DNA from: Candidatus Microgenomates bacterium
GTDB lineage: Bacteria; Patescibacteriota; Microgenomatia; UBA1406; HO2-37-13b
DNA: 64,000 nt
Assembly: GCA_025449735.1 (NCBI GenBank)
Contig: JANWIV010000002.1
Coordinates: 186,001 to 250,000, forward strand
Direction: 5' to 3'
The translations under genes and the position numbers were made by a program. This document shows, in pieces, positions 33,656 through 45,370 of the stretch (positions are counted from its first letter, which is position 1; every line of letters begins with the position of its first letter). The notes below the pieces were generated by a model. That model was not told where the DNA came from, ran no database searches, and saw nothing but the letters and a program-made list of their open reading frames with translations.

Positions 33656-35179
33656 ATGACACAAATCAATAAATTAGTTGAAGAAATACAAAATGAGCTG
33701 GCTGGCAAGAAGCCAAAAGTGATGAAGCGAAATGTCGGTTCAGTTTTGGAAGTAAAGGATGAGGTGGTTTTTATTGAGGGTTTGACCGGTATTTCCTATG
33801 GAGAGCTACTTGATTTCGGACAAGGCAGGATCGGTATGGTGATTGATATGACTGAAGAGCTTGTTGGCGCGATTATTTTTGGTGAATTTGAAAGCATCAA
33901 GGAAGGCACTCAAGTTACCGGAAAAGGGGAAATATTTTCAATACCAGTTGATGACTCTTATCTAGGTAGAGTGGTTGATGCCGTCGGTGCCCCACTTGAC
34001 GACAGACCAGCGATTAAATCAAAAAAATCCGCTTTCATTGATTCAATCGCCCCAGGTGTTATTGAGCGTCGCCCGGTTGACACTCCGCTTCAAACTGGAA
34101 TAAAAGCCATTGATGCCTTAATTCCAATCGGTCGGGGCCAAAGAGAGCTTATTATTGGAGACAGAAGAGTGGGCAAAACAACGATTGCGACTGATACAAT
34201 TCTAGCTCAAGAAGGCACAGATGTCATTTGCATCTATTGTGCGATTGGGCAACGACGCGGTAGCACGGCCGGAATTGTCGATCTTTTTGAAAAAAGTGGC
34301 GCAGTTAAATATACAATTGTTGTTTCCGCTTCTTCATCGGATCCAGCGGCGATGCAATATATCGCGCCCTACACGGCGACGACTATTGGAGAGTATTTTA
34401 TGAATCAGGGTCGCCATGTATTGATTATTTATGATGACTTGACAAAACATGCTTGGGCCTATCGCCAAGTGTCGCTTATTTTACGCCGCCCAGCAGGAAG
34501 AGAAGCTTATCCAGGAGATATTTTTTATCTTCATTCAAGGCTTTTGGAGCGTGCCTCGCAACTCAATGACAAAGCTGGAGGGGGATCTTTGACGGCACTG
34601 CCGATAATTGAAACCCAAGAAGGGGACTTGTCGGCTTATATTCCAACCAATGTCATCTCGATCACTGATGGTCAACTAGTGCTTGATTCAGACCTTTTCA
34701 ATGCGGGAGTACGACCGGCAATAAACATTGGCGCCTCAGTCTCTCGTGTTGGTGGCGCGGCGCAGACCAAAGCAATCAAACAAGTCGCTGGAAAGCTAAA
34801 AATGGACTTAGCGCAATATCGAGAGTTAGCCGCTTTTGCTCAATTCGAGGGAGAGCTTGATGAAGCGACAAAAAAACAACTGGATCGCGGCTCAAGAATG
34901 ACGACATTGATGAAGCAGAAAAAAAACAAGCCTTATCCGTTGTCTCATCAAGTGGTCTTGATTTGGGCAGGAGTTAATGGCTATTTGGATAGGCTCACTA
35001 ACGAGGAGATTGGTCAATTTGAAGAAAAATACTTAAATCAAATGTCAGATCGTCATGAAGCAATACTATCGGCGATAGACAAGGAAAAGGTTCTTGATAA
35101 GGATGTAGAAAAAAAATTGCAAGTCGCGGTTGAAAGTTTTATGAATAGTCATTATCCAGTTGAGGCAAATAAATCATGA
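33656..35179 (+). CDS. atpA: ATP synthase F1 subunit alpha
   Basis: The 507-residue non-catalytic nucleotide-binding subunit has Walker A GDRRVGKTTIA near 170, Walker B region VLIIYDDLTKHA near 262, and the alpha-signature RRPAGREAYPGDIFYLHSRLLER near 280. The beta-barrel N-terminus and helical C-terminus are complete. Its stop overlaps the atpG start by 4 bases. Confidence 0.97.
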   Translation: MTQINKLVEEIQNELAGKKPKVMKRNVGSVLEVKDEVVFIEGLTGISYGELLDFGQGRIGMVIDMTEELVGAIIFGEFESIKEGTQVTGKGEIFSIPVDDSYLGRVVDAVGAPLDDRPAIKSKKSAFIDSIAPGVIERRPVDTPLQTGIKAIDALIPIGRGQRELIIGDRRVGKTTIATDTILAQEGTDVICIYCAIGQRRGSTAGIVDLFEKSGAVKYTIVVSASSSDPAAMQYIAPYTATTIGEYFMNQGRHVLIIYDDLTKHAWAYRQVSLILRRPAGREAYPGDIFYLHSRLLERASQLNDKAGGGSLTALPIIETQEGDLSAYIPTNVISITDGQLVLDSDLFNAGVRPAINIGASVSRVGGAAQTKAIKQVAGKLKMDLAQYRELAAFAQFEGELDEATKKQLDRGSRMTTLMKQKKNKPYPLSHQVVLIWAGVNGYLDRLTNEEIGQFEEKYLNQMSDRHEAILSAIDKEKVLDKDVEKKLQVAVESFMNSHYPVEANKS

Positions 35180-36039
35180 ATTTTCGAAAAGTAAGCAAAA
35201 AAATTCGATCGATTAGCAATGTCGCCAAAATAACACGCGCTATGCAAATGGTGTCGGCGGTCAAGATGAGACGAAGTCAGCAAGCGGCAATTGCAGCGAG
35301 GCCTTATACTCAAAAGCTTGAAGAGGTTTTGTCTAGATTGCTTGCTGCCGGCTCGCTCACGCTATCTGAAATTCCCTATTTGAAACCGCAGTCAGGTGGT
35401 AAGACGCTAATTATTCTCGTTACTTCAAATAAAGGTCTATGTGGTGGGTTTAATTTCAATCTGTTTAAATTTATCATTAAATCTCAAGAATTAGAAAATT
35501 GTGATTTTATTGCCGTTGGCAACAAAGGCGCTCACTTTGCATCTCGGACAGCTCGCCAAATTGCTGATTTCGCGACCGAACCACTTATAGATAATGCAGG
35601 CGCTATTTTTGCCTCCGCTCGGGAAGCCTATTTTAGTGGTCAATATAGTCAAGTGAAGTTAGTTTACAATCGCTATTTATCAGCGATGTCTTTTACCCCG
35701 TATGAGGAAAGTTTTTTACCAGTGAATAATGTCGTTGACCTAACCGGAGAGTCTATTTCAGAGACGACCACTGCCTATACAATTGAGCCGCTAAGCGAAG
35801 CGATGATGATCTCAGTAATTGAAGATTTGTTAACCCAGAAAATAAGGTCGGCGATTCTTGATAGTCAGGCCGCTGAGCACTCAGCTAGGATGATGGCAAT
35901 GAAAGCCGCGACAGACAATGCGGTTGAGTTAATTGGCAATCTAACCCTATATCGAAACAAATTGCGCCAAGCCAGTATTACCAGTGAGCTTTTGGAAATG
36001 ACTGCAGCTCAAGAGTCTACGGCAGAAAAGAATTTTTAA
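35176..36039 (+). CDS. atpG: ATP synthase F1 subunit gamma
   Basis: The 287-residue rotor shaft opens with the helix SKKIRSISNVAKITRAMQMVSAVKMRR and closes with DNAVELIGNLTLYRNKLRQASITSELLEMTAAQES, the two antiparallel helices that turn inside F1. The middle domain starts at IILVTSNKGLCGGFN. No extra regulatory insertion is seen. Confidence 0.96.
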   Translation: MNFRKVSKKIRSISNVAKITRAMQMVSAVKMRRSQQAAIAARPYTQKLEEVLSRLLAAGSLTLSEIPYLKPQSGGKTLIILVTSNKGLCGGFNFNLFKFIIKSQELENCDFIAVGNKGAHFASRTARQIADFATEPLIDNAGAIFASAREAYFSGQYSQVKLVYNRYLSAMSFTPYEESFLPVNNVVDLTGESISETTTAYTIEPLSEAMMISVIEDLLTQKIRSAILDSQAAEHSARMMAMKAATDNAVELIGNLTLYRNKLRQASITSELLEMTAAQESTAEKNF

Positions 36040-36046
36040 GTTATAA

Positions 36047-37426
<1,380 letters not shown>

Positions 37427-37444
37427 GACCGTCAAAAGTATAAT

Positions 37445-37867
37445 ATGGTAAAACTAAGCATTATTACCCCAATCGGTAAAGTATTTGATGATGAGGTCAT
37501 CTCGGTGACTGCGCCTTCATCTGAGGGTGAAATTACCGTGTTGCCGCATCATGAGTCATTGTTTACTCAACTTAAGGAAGGGGTAGTTTTGGCTCGAACT
37601 GAGGAGGATGAAGAATATTTTTCAATTGGAGGTGGTTATCTTGAGACTGACGGCAAGCAAATCACCCTGTTAGTCTCACGCGCCATGGGTCAAAGGGAGC
37701 TGGATGAAGAGGTGGTCATTGCCGCTAAAAATAAAGCTCAACAAATGCTAAATAGCGCTCAATCTGATGAGGATAGGCATGAGGCAGTTATGCAACTTAG
37801 ACGCTCGCTTATTGACCTTTCGCTTTTACAAAAAGTTAAGCGTCGTCGTAGCCCCCACAACGGTTGA
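37445..37867 (+). CDS. atpC: ATP synthase F1 subunit epsilon
   Basis: The 140-residue subunit has an N-terminal beta sandwich (VISVTAPSSEGEITVLPHHESLFTQLKEGVV, FSIGGGYLETDGKQITLLVSRA) and a C-terminal helical hairpin that can inhibit ATPase activity. It closes the operon; a weak AT-rich terminator-like hairpin lies at 38041-38068. Confidence 0.95.
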   Translation: MVKLSIITPIGKVFDDEVISVTAPSSEGEITVLPHHESLFTQLKEGVVLARTEEDEEYFSIGGGYLETDGKQITLLVSRAMGQRELDEEVVIAAKNKAQQMLNSAQSDEDRHEAVMQLRRSLIDLSLLQKVKRRRSPHNG

Positions 37868-38040
37868 CATTCATTCGTTTCTTTGGTAATATAAGGTTTA
37901 GCTTTATGCAACAAAAAAGCGTAAACACTCTCTATTAAACTCCGTGCCTTGCTGCACGGCAAAAAAAGAGTGCAACAAGGCATCATTGGAGGACTTCTAT
38001 TGTTTCTCCGAACAGCCACAATTCAAATATTAATCAAGCT

Positions 38041-38068
38041 AAAAGTGTATATTTTTTACACTTTTTGT
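38041..38068 (+). terminator. Probable terminator of the ATP synthase operon
   Basis: AAAAGTGTA and TACACTTTT form a 9-bp stem around TATTTT and run into a T-rich tail. The stem is AT-rich, so termination may be leaky. Confidence 0.55.
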
Positions 38069-38109
38069 TTGTTGCTAAAGTTTTTGGACTCGGATTTGAA
38101 ATTGGGCTC

Positions 38110-38155
38110 GTAGCTTTCCGACGTTTTAATCGGAATGCCGACTTAAACGTCGGCA
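38110..38155. repeat. Third copy of the TTCCGAC/GTCGGC hairpin element
   Basis: TTCCGA-CGTTTTAA-TCGGAA is followed directly by GCCGAC-TTAAAC-GTCGGC. It lies about 20 bases upstream of tRNA-Ala, like the related elements next to tRNA-Val and tRNA-Thr. Confidence 0.55.
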
Positions 38156-38175
38156 CAGGTTGCCTGAATGAAATT

Positions 38176-38249
38176 GGGCCTGTAGCTCAGTTGGCTAGAG
38201 CGCCTCGTTTGCAACGAGGAGGTCAGGGGTTCGAATCCCCTCGGGTCCA
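38176..38249 (+). tRNA. tRNA-Ala (anticodon TGC)
   Basis: A complete 74-base cloverleaf: acceptor GGGCCTG/CGGGTCC with G-T wobbles, D stem GCTC/GAGC, anticodon stem CCTCG/CGAGG around TTTGCAA, T arm AGGGG/CCCCT, discriminator A. tRNA-Ala next to 23S is usual for an rRNA spacer, but no 16S precedes it here. Confidence 0.95.
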
Positions 38250-38377
38250 CCGTTTGTTGATTTGGCTGATAGGGTATGAGAGGCAGTCACAGTAAGCCTT
38301 TTGTGTTTCTTAGGCCAAAGACAAATAAAGCAGTACTATTGTTTGAATTTAAGCGAATAGACTGTTTTAATTGAACT

Positions 38378-38407
38378 TTGACAATTTGGGTCGCATCGAA
38401 AGATATA
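38378..38407 (+). promoter_or_regulatory. Candidate promoter for 23S rRNA
   Basis: TTGACA at 38378-38383 is followed after 18 bases by GATATA at 38402-38407. It lies after tRNA-Ala and about 30 bases before the 23S processing stem, so 23S may be transcribed separately from the tRNA. Confidence 0.5.
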
Positions 38408-38919
38408 TACACAAATGAAGAAATCTTCAATCTTGATTTGTGGGACATAAAAATTAAAGCAATTGGTGGATGCCTCGGTAGTTTGAGCCGAAGAAGGACG
38501 CTTGCATGAAAGCGATATCGTCGGTAAGTCTTCTAGCAGACATTATCAGCCGGCGGTTTCCGAATGGAGCAATCCCCCCTTGTGTAATCAAGGGGACCCT
38601 GACATTTATGTCGGGGGGGAGACCTGGTGAACTGAAACATCTAAGTAACCAGAGGAAAAGAAAATAATAATGATTCCGTCAGTAGCGGCGAGCGAACGCG
38701 GAAAAGCCTAAACTTCGATTTATCGGAGGGTTGCGGGGCTTGCGATATGGGATTGTGACTAGTTAGGAGAATGCCGTGGAAAAGGCAGCCAAAGATGGTG
38801 AAAGCCCAGTATCTGAAAATTAGTTGCACCCTAGCGAGTACCCAAGTACTACGAGACACGGAAAACCTTGTAGGAATCTGGGACGGTCATGTTCCAAGGC
38901 TAAATACTCAAACTGACCA

Positions 38920-38955
<36 letters not shown>

Positions 38956-39029
38956 CCCCCGGCGAGGGGAGTGAAATAGAACCTGAAACCAGTTGCTATC
39001 AAACAGGTAGAGCATCTCGTTAGCACTCG

Positions 39030-39142
39030 ACGCTCAAAGTAAAAATTAAAAAATAAAAGTGTTAAGATTCAGATTAAAGTTTAAAAATGAAGCTAATAAT
39101 CTCAATTTTTCATTCTAAATTTTGCATTTTAAATTTGAACAC
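39030..39142 (+). other. AT-rich insertion in 23S rRNA helix 25
   Basis: The helix strands CATCTCGTTAGCACTCG (ending 39029) and CGAGTGTTGACGAGGTG (from 39143) pair with 14 of 17 positions, and the extra 113 bases sit at the tip. The insertion is made of AAAATT, TTTTTCATT and AAATTTG words like those between genes. Helix 25 is a known site of excised intervening sequences in other bacteria. Confidence 0.75.
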
Positions 39143-39670
39143 CGAGTGTTGACGAGGTGTGATACCGTGCCTATTGAAGAATGAGCCAGTGAGTTTCCAT
39201 TTTAGTGCGTTGCTTAAGCAAGTATAACTTGCGGAGGCGTAGCGAAAGCGAGTCTGAATAGGGCGTTTGTACTAAGTGGAAGACCCGAAACTGGGTGATC
39301 TAACCATGGTCAGGGTGAATCTCGAGTAAAATTGAGAGGAGGCCCGCACTCGTTGTCGGTGAAATGACATGAGATGAACTGTGGTTAGGGGTAAAATGCC
39401 AATCGAACCCAGAGATAGCTGGTTCTCCCCGAAATATATTTAGGTATAGCCTTTCTGTCGATAAAACATCTGGGGTAAAGCTACTGGATGATTGCACAAG
39501 CTTTTAGCGAGTGTGACCAACCAAACTCTGAATACAGTAATGTTTTGACAGGAGGAGTCAGACTTGCTCGGATAAGCGAGTATGGTCGAAAGGGAAACAG
39601 CCCTGACTCCCATCTAAGGTCTCTAAGTTGTTGTTAAGTGGGAAAGGATGTGAGGTTTCAACGACAGCCG

Positions 39671-39712
<42 letters not shown>

Positions 39713-39800
39713 CAGCTCACCGTAATAATCCCGATTTATCGGGAATGAAATCTTGCGCCGAAAATGATCGAGGCTAAAACAACACACCGAAGGTGGAGAT

Positions 39801-39959
39801 GCTTGTCCTTTGGACAAGAAATTCGAAATAAGAATATCGAAATACGAAACAATACCAAAATTCTAATTTTCTAATGTTTAAAACATTTGGATTTTAGATA
39901 TTTGAATTTGTTTTGAAATTTGGATTTAGAAATTCGAACTTCTTGTCCAGAGGACGAGT
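39801..39959 (+). other. AT-rich insertion in 23S rRNA helix 45
   Basis: CTTGTCCTTTGGACAAGAAA... at 39802-39827 pairs with 39933-39958 over about 26 positions (23 match), enclosing AT-rich words such as GAAATTCGAAATA and AATTTG. The flanks (ACACACCGAAGGTGGAGATG, GGTAGGGGAGCGTC) place it in helix 45, the second classical intervening-sequence site. Long stems of this sort are RNase III targets. Confidence 0.75.
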
Positions 39960-40688
39960 GTGGTAGGGGAGCGTCCCGTTTTCATTGAAGGTGAACCGTG
40001 AGGTTTGCTGGAGAGGACGGGAGTGAGAATGCTGGCATGAGTAGCGATTCTCCCGGTGAAAATCCGGGATGCCGAAAGCCCAAGGTTTTCTGCGCAACGT
40101 AAATCGGCGCAGAGTTAGTCGGATCTAACCGCGGCACGTTTGGTGCCGGGGGATGTACAAGCCGTTAATATTCGGCTACTGTTCTATCCGCGTTATTACC
40201 TCTATGGTGACGGAGTATGACTTGACGGAGCCTTCTATATGGGGGTTCAAGCAGTAAAAATTTAAACTAGAGCTGCAAATACAATTCCAGTCTTTGATTG
40301 GGAGAGTCTGATCAGTTATGTTTCCAGGAAAAGCCGTATGAGGGAGTTGATAGTATATCCGTACCGCAAACCGACACAGGTGGGCAGGTCGAGTAGACCG
40401 AGGCATACGAGCAATAGTGGTTTAAGGAATTCGGCAAATTAGCTGGGCGTACCTTTGGAAGATGCCCTCCCCGACGTAAAAATCGGGGTACAACAAAAGA
40501 CTTTCATCTAACTGTTTAGCAAAAACATAGCTCCCTGCAAACCGGAAACGGGAAGTATAGGGGGTGATGCCTGTCCAGTGCCGGTAAGTTAAGAATTGAG
40601 GTTGACCTTATGTTTACATGAGAAAGGCTTTGATTTAAGCTCCGGTGAACGACAGCGGTAACTCTGACCGTTCTAAGGTAGCGTAGTC

Positions 40689-40722
<34 letters not shown>

Positions 40723-41145
40723 TTCATAAGATGAAAACTGTCTTGAACCACTACTCGGCGAAATTGAAATGGCTGTGAAGATGCGGCCTTCTTGCACCAG
40801 GACAAAAAGACCCCGGGAGCTTTACTGAAACTTGACATTGATAAGGAGCGTTTAATTGTTTAGCGTAGGAGGGAGACTTCGGTCATCAATGAAACACCTC
40901 TCTTTAAACGTTTTGAGTCTAACCACCTATTAAAAATAGGAGAGACAGTGTGAGGTGGTCAGTTTAACTGGGGCGGTTTCCTGCAAAAAAGTAACGGAGG
41001 AGTACAAAGGTTGGCTAACTACGGATGGAAATCGTAGGTTTAGTATAAACGCATAAGCCAGCTTAACAGTGAGGCATACAAGCCGAGCTGATGCGAAAGC
41101 AGGTGTTAGTGATCCCCCGAACGGCTGTGATTGCCGTCGGGGCTT

Positions 41146-41183
<38 letters not shown>

Positions 41184-41281
41184 CCCCTGAGAGTCCATAT
41201 CGACGGGGAGGTTCGGCACCTCGATGTCGGCTCACCGCATCCTGGGGCCGTAGTTGGTCCCAAGGGTTGGTCTGTTCGCCC

Positions 41282-41317
<36 letters not shown>

Positions 41318-41608
41318 AAGACAGTTCGGACTCTATCCGGTGCAAGCGTCTTGATTCTTGAGGGGGCCTTCTTCTAGTACGAGAGGACCGAAGAGGGGGA
41401 ATCCCTAGTGTACCAGTTGTCACCAAATGGCATCGCTGGGTAGCTACATTCCCACGTGATAAGTACTGAAAGCATCTCAAGTACGAAGCATACCCCAAGA
41501 TGAGGAATCTAAGTCTCCAGGCAGATGACCTGGTTGATAGGCAACAGGTGTAAGAGCAGTAATGCTTTTAGCCGAGTTGTACTAATGACATTCTATGTCC
41601 CACAAGTT

Positions 41609-41690
41609 GAGATTGAACACAACATGAAGCATGAAACATGAAACATGTAACATAAAACGTGAATCATAAATCATGCAGCATGTAGCATAA
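41609..41690. repeat. CATGAAACATG word array after 23S rRNA
   Basis: About eight variants of the octamer-like word CATGAAAC / CATGTAAC / CATAAAAC / CATGCAGC are placed head to tail. The related reverse-complement words TTCATGCTTCATG and CATGATTCATG occur at 42077-42104 before topA. Confidence 0.65.
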
Positions 41691-41692
41691 AA

Positions 41693-41722
41693 AGGCGGTA
41701 GGGGAAACTCTGCCGTTTTTTT
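41693..41722 (+). terminator. Rho-independent terminator of 23S rRNA
   Basis: CGGTAG-GGGAAACT-CTGCCG forms a stem directly followed by a run of eight or more T. It is the clearest intrinsic terminator of the window. Confidence 0.8.
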
Positions 41723-42121
41723 GTGCCCACACTGTTAATTTGTTAGATACTTTACGTAACTCAGATAATGTCATTCTGAGGAGGAGCCAAGAGACGACTT
41801 GAGAATCTCATACAGTTTTTCTTTTACAATTTTTGGTGCTTCTTTCCCCCTCTGAATTATTGATGCGCGAAGTGAGAAATCTTTGATATTGACAATTTGA
41901 ATTCTTGACATAAAAAGAGGTGTGAAAAATCCCATCTCAAAAATATCAATTTATCAAAATATCTTAAATCAAAAACTTCTCATTTCCCACATCGGTTATT
42001 TTTCAAGAATACTAAAGTTAGCAAAATGATTTATTTTATGGAATTAGAAATTAGAGCAATTAGGAATTCTAAAATGTTTCATGCTTCATGTGCCATGATT
42101 CATGCTGTATACTAACTAGCT

Positions 42122-44218
42122 ATGAAGCTAATTATTGTCGAGTCCCCTACCAAAGCCAAGACTTTTTCCAAATATCTTGATAGCAAGGACTATCAAATTG
42201 AGGCCACCATGGGCCATATAAGAGACCTTCCGGAAAAAAAAACTGGTATTGATGAGGAGCATAATTTCAAACCGGATTATGTTTTATCAGAAAAAAAACA
42301 AAAAACCATCGATATCATAGTTAAAGCGGCGAAGCGCGCCGATACTATCATTCTTGCTACTGATGCCGATCGTGAGGGGGAAGCGATTTCTTATCATATT
42401 GCTTTTATCTTAGGTCACATTAAAGAAAAATGGCCAAAAGCGACGGTTTCTGAGGGTAATGTTAAGCGAATTGTTTTTCATGAAATTACCAAAAGCGCGA
42501 TTTTAGAAGCGCTGAAAACACCCGGGAAATTAAACCTTAATCTAGTTGATGCCCAACAGGCAAGAAGAATATTGGATCGATTAGTCGGCTATAAATTGTC
42601 ACCCTTGCTTTGGGGTAAAATTGGCAAGCGTTGGCTTTCTGCCGGTCGCGTGCAAACCGTCGCTTTGCGGTTTATTGTCGAGCGCGAGGCAGAGATCAAG
42701 GCATTCAAATCGATGTCTTTCTATCGAGGTTTGGGTCTTTTTGCTGATGAGCACAAAATTCAAGTCGAAGCCAAGCTAGTCGCTCAAGATAGTGAGTCAT
42801 ATGAAAAGAAAACTACCATCAAGCTATTTGATGGTGATTATACCTATGGTCAGACTAGAATTGATAAGGCTTTGTCTCAAAAAATTGAGCAGGAGTTAAA
42901 GGCCGATTCTTTTTCGGTCACTGACATTGAGGAGAGAGTCTACAAACGCACTCCACCACCGCCTTTTACCACCTCCACCTTGCAACAGCAGGCCGCGTCA
43001 AAACTGGGTTATTCCTCAAAAAACACCATGAGACTCGCTCAGCAGTTATATGAGCGCGGTCTGATTACCTATCACCGAACCGACTCGATTATTATGTCCG
43101 AGAAGTTTCTCAGTAAATGTCCAGACTATATTAAGAAAGCTTATGGGGATGAATATTTAGTTGAAAGCGCTCGTCGTTATTCTGGCAAATCGAAGCTAGC
43201 TCAAGAGGCCCATGAAGCAATAAGACCGACTCATCTAAAATCTTCAATTGAGATAAAAGGCAAGCTCACCACTCAACACCAAAAACTTTATGAACTAATT
43301 TTTAATCGCGCTATTGCCACTCAAATGAAGGAGGCGATTATGAAATCAGTTAAGCTGAAAATTGAAAGTGGCAAGAAATATCAATTTGAGTCCGGTTTTG
43401 AAGAGACAATGTTTGACGGCTATCTAGTCCTCTATAATCCTAAGAAAAAGCCACCAGTACCGGATATCAAAAAAGGCTCCAAACTTGATTTAGCGACTAT
43501 CAATTTTGAGGAAGCGGCTACTGAACCACCACCAAGATATAATGAAGGCTCTTTGATTCGCACCCTGGAGCGCGCTGGTATTGGTCGACCATCGACCTAT
43601 GCGCCGACAATTAGCACTATTCAGGAGCGGCAGTATGTGGAGAAAATAGAAGCTCGATTCCATCCGACTATTTTGGGAATAGCGGTTTGTGATTATTTGG
43701 TGTCGGAATTCGACAAATTGTTTGAAATTGACTTTACTGCCAAGCTTGAAGATGATCTTGACAACATTGCTCATGGCAAAGAAGATATGGTTGCGGTCAT
43801 TAGGGGAGTCTATGATCCGATGATGAAAACATTGGAAAAAGCCAAAACAAAAAAGGGTCATATTAATGTGCAGGAGACACTTGACGAAAAATGCCCTGAA
43901 AGCGGTCATCCCTTACTGATGCGATTCTCTCGCCATGGTAAATTTATCGGCTGCTCAGGTTGGCCCGATTGCAAATACACCCGGTCTTTTGTCGAAAAAG
44001 TCGGTAAACAATGCCCGAAATGCAAGGTTGGCGAGGTTATAGTGAAGTTAACGAAGCGGCGTCGCAAATTTTTCGGTTGCAGTCGTTATCCCGAATGCGA
44101 CTTTGCCGCTTGGCGGGAGAATCAGATTGATACCTGGACACCAGAGCAAGATGCGAAAATGAAAGAAGCTTACGAAAAATCAAAAGCAAAGAAAACCGCA
44201 GAAAAAAAACCTGAATAA
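42122..44218 (+). CDS. topA: DNA topoisomerase I
   Basis: The 698-residue type IA enzyme relaxes negative supercoils. The TOPRIM domain begins LIIVESPTKAKTF with acidic residues in ATDADREGEAISYH near 83. The catalytic tyrosine lies in RGLITYHRTDS near 320. The C-terminus has two zinc-ribbon-like repeats, CPESGHPLLMRFSRHGKFIGC...C near 596 and CPKCKVGEV...GCSRYPEC near 637, then a Lys-rich tail. TATACT at 42108-42113 suggests a leader of only 1-2 bases. Confidence 0.95.
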   Translation: MKLIIVESPTKAKTFSKYLDSKDYQIEATMGHIRDLPEKKTGIDEEHNFKPDYVLSEKKQKTIDIIVKAAKRADTIILATDADREGEAISYHIAFILGHIKEKWPKATVSEGNVKRIVFHEITKSAILEALKTPGKLNLNLVDAQQARRILDRLVGYKLSPLLWGKIGKRWLSAGRVQTVALRFIVEREAEIKAFKSMSFYRGLGLFADEHKIQVEAKLVAQDSESYEKKTTIKLFDGDYTYGQTRIDKALSQKIEQELKADSFSVTDIEERVYKRTPPPPFTTSTLQQQAASKLGYSSKNTMRLAQQLYERGLITYHRTDSIIMSEKFLSKCPDYIKKAYGDEYLVESARRYSGKSKLAQEAHEAIRPTHLKSSIEIKGKLTTQHQKLYELIFNRAIATQMKEAIMKSVKLKIESGKKYQFESGFEETMFDGYLVLYNPKKKPPVPDIKKGSKLDLATINFEEAATEPPPRYNEGSLIRTLERAGIGRPSTYAPTISTIQERQYVEKIEARFHPTILGIAVCDYLVSEFDKLFEIDFTAKLEDDLDNIAHGKEDMVAVIRGVYDPMMKTLEKAKTKKGHINVQETLDEKCPESGHPLLMRFSRHGKFIGCSGWPDCKYTRSFVEKVGKQCPKCKVGEVIVKLTKRRRKFFGCSRYPECDFAAWRENQIDTWTPEQDAKMKEAYEKSKAKKTAEKKPE

Positions 44219-44219
44219 T

Positions 44220-45260
44220 TCAAGAAGTACGCAACTGTGCTAGCCCCTCAACTGGCTCATCAAAAGAGCAAGAGCCGATTGAATGAAGAGTGGTTCTACT
44301 GCGACCAAGACTGCCTCGATGAATAAATTGACCATTCCAACTAATCCCTGAGTCGCCAATTTTAAATGCACCGACATTTTCTTCCTGTAGAACTTGTTCC
44401 ACTAATGAGGGATCAATTTTACCTCGAGTGACTTCCTCGGCCAAAATTGAAGCGATCAAGACATTTAAATATCCTGATTCCTTTATTTCTCTTCTTTGCC
44501 CGTTCAGATCTATTTCTGACACGGTGTGTGCTAGTAACCCATGAAGCCTCCCGGTCAGTTTATAACCTAGTCCTAGTTCAGTGGATTTAATCATAAAATC
44601 AGCTGTCTGTTTAGAGGAAGGTGGTGTAGGCCCACCGGTTCTAAATTTAGCAAAAAACCAACTACTTCTATATCTTGAAATTTCATTCAAGATTTCGAAT
44701 GTATTTCTATCGCTTGGTACCTCAATATAAAATGCGTCTAGGTTAATGCGCTCCTCCCTATCGAAAGAAAATAACTCTCTATGAATCAATTCTACTTCTT
44801 CTGCTGATGTTGCAGGTATCTCAACTGTATTTATAAATGCATTCACTGGTCTATCCGTATTAAAACTAATTACATTTTCGACCCCGTTGCTAAATAAATT
44901 TGCATTTTGTACCGGGCCGGTTGGGATTAGTGCACTTATTTGAAATGAATCAACAATAGCCGCTTGGTTTACTAAGACATCGAGGTCAGATTCTAATTCT
45001 CCCGTTTTTGGATTATTGTATACCGACCGTTGTACCAGTCTTCCGAGCATGAGTTTATAATCTCCTGTTGAATACTGCGCATAGTTTTCGACAACTTTAA
45101 TTGGATCAGTGCTAGCTGGTGGTGCAAAACCAGTATAATCAATGTAGTCTCTGAATCCCTGTCTTAATGAAGATGGCAATTCATTAAATTTTGGAATTTC
45201 TTGATCAACTTTTCCATGTGTAGAATTATCTGGGTCTATCGGAAATTCAGGGTACGACAT
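44220..45260 (-). CDS. Orphan soluble protein, 346 residues
   Basis: No signal peptide, membrane segment or known motif is seen. The C-terminal third is the most ordered-looking (KLTGRLHGLLAHTVSEIDLNGQRREIKESGYLNVLIASILAEEVTRG, then GSLGRSRTTLHSIGSCSFDEPVEGL). A promoter with TTGACA at 45294-45299 and TATAAT at 45272-45277 (16-base spacer) places the RNA start about 5 bases before the ATG. It abuts topA tail to tail. This promoter style links it to the orphan genes at 50-53 kb. Confidence 0.65.
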   Translation of the reverse strand: MSYPEFPIDPDNSTHGKVDQEIPKFNELPSSLRQGFRDYIDYTGFAPPASTDPIKVVENYAQYSTGDYKLMLGRLVQRSVYNNPKTGELESDLDVLVNQAAIVDSFQISALIPTGPVQNANLFSNGVENVISFNTDRPVNAFINTVEIPATSAEEVELIHRELFSFDREERINLDAFYIEVPSDRNTFEILNEISRYRSSWFFAKFRTGGPTPPSSKQTADFMIKSTELGLGYKLTGRLHGLLAHTVSEIDLNGQRREIKESGYLNVLIASILAEEVTRGKIDPSLVEQVLQEENVGAFKIGDSGISWNGQFIHRGSLGRSRTTLHSIGSCSFDEPVEGLAQLRTS

Positions 45261-45271
45261 AAATCGAAGTA

Positions 45272-45299
45272 ATTATACATTACACAGATCTGATGTCAA
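45272..45299 (-). promoter_or_regulatory. Consensus promoter of the 346-residue orphan gene
   Basis: On the minus strand TTGACA and TATAAT, both exact consensus hexamers, are 16 bases apart. The predicted RNA start is within about 5 bases of the ATG at 45260. Confidence 0.75.
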
Positions 45300-45370
45300 A
45301 TGGACCGTGACTATCAGGGCAAGTCGCTTAACAGAATGAGCAATTAATTTGACAGGTTCGAAAAAAACTA

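Larger units (their letters stand above)
37868..38175. other. Gene-free stretch between atpC and tRNA-Ala with several hairpins
   Basis: The stretch holds a CCGTGC-CTTGCT-GCACGG hairpin at 37952-37969 inside outer ACTCT/AGAGT arms, a terminator-like hairpin at 38041-38068, and a TTCCGA/TCGGAA plus GCCGAC/GTCGGC hairpin pair at 38113-38152. No protein gene is supported. The branched hairpin near 37925-37975 might be a structured RNA, but it matches nothing I recognise. Confidence 0.45.
41604..42121. other. Gene-free stretch between 23S rRNA and topA
   Basis: It begins with about 80 bases of CATGAAACATG-type words (41612-41690), then a terminator hairpin at 41693-41722. A central part from 41723 to 42060 shows no open frame, tRNA or 5S rRNA. 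Further CATG words from 42070 to 42106 lead into the topA promoter. No 5S-like sequence was found. Confidence 0.6.

Noticed and set aside
37952-37977. CCGTGC/GCACGG hairpin as terminator of the atp operon
   Set aside because: It is followed by A, not T, on the plus strand, and T precedes it on the minus strand, so it fits no intrinsic terminator.
41723-42060. 5S rRNA after 23S
   Set aside because: No 5S-like conserved loops or terminal stem could be found in the gap.
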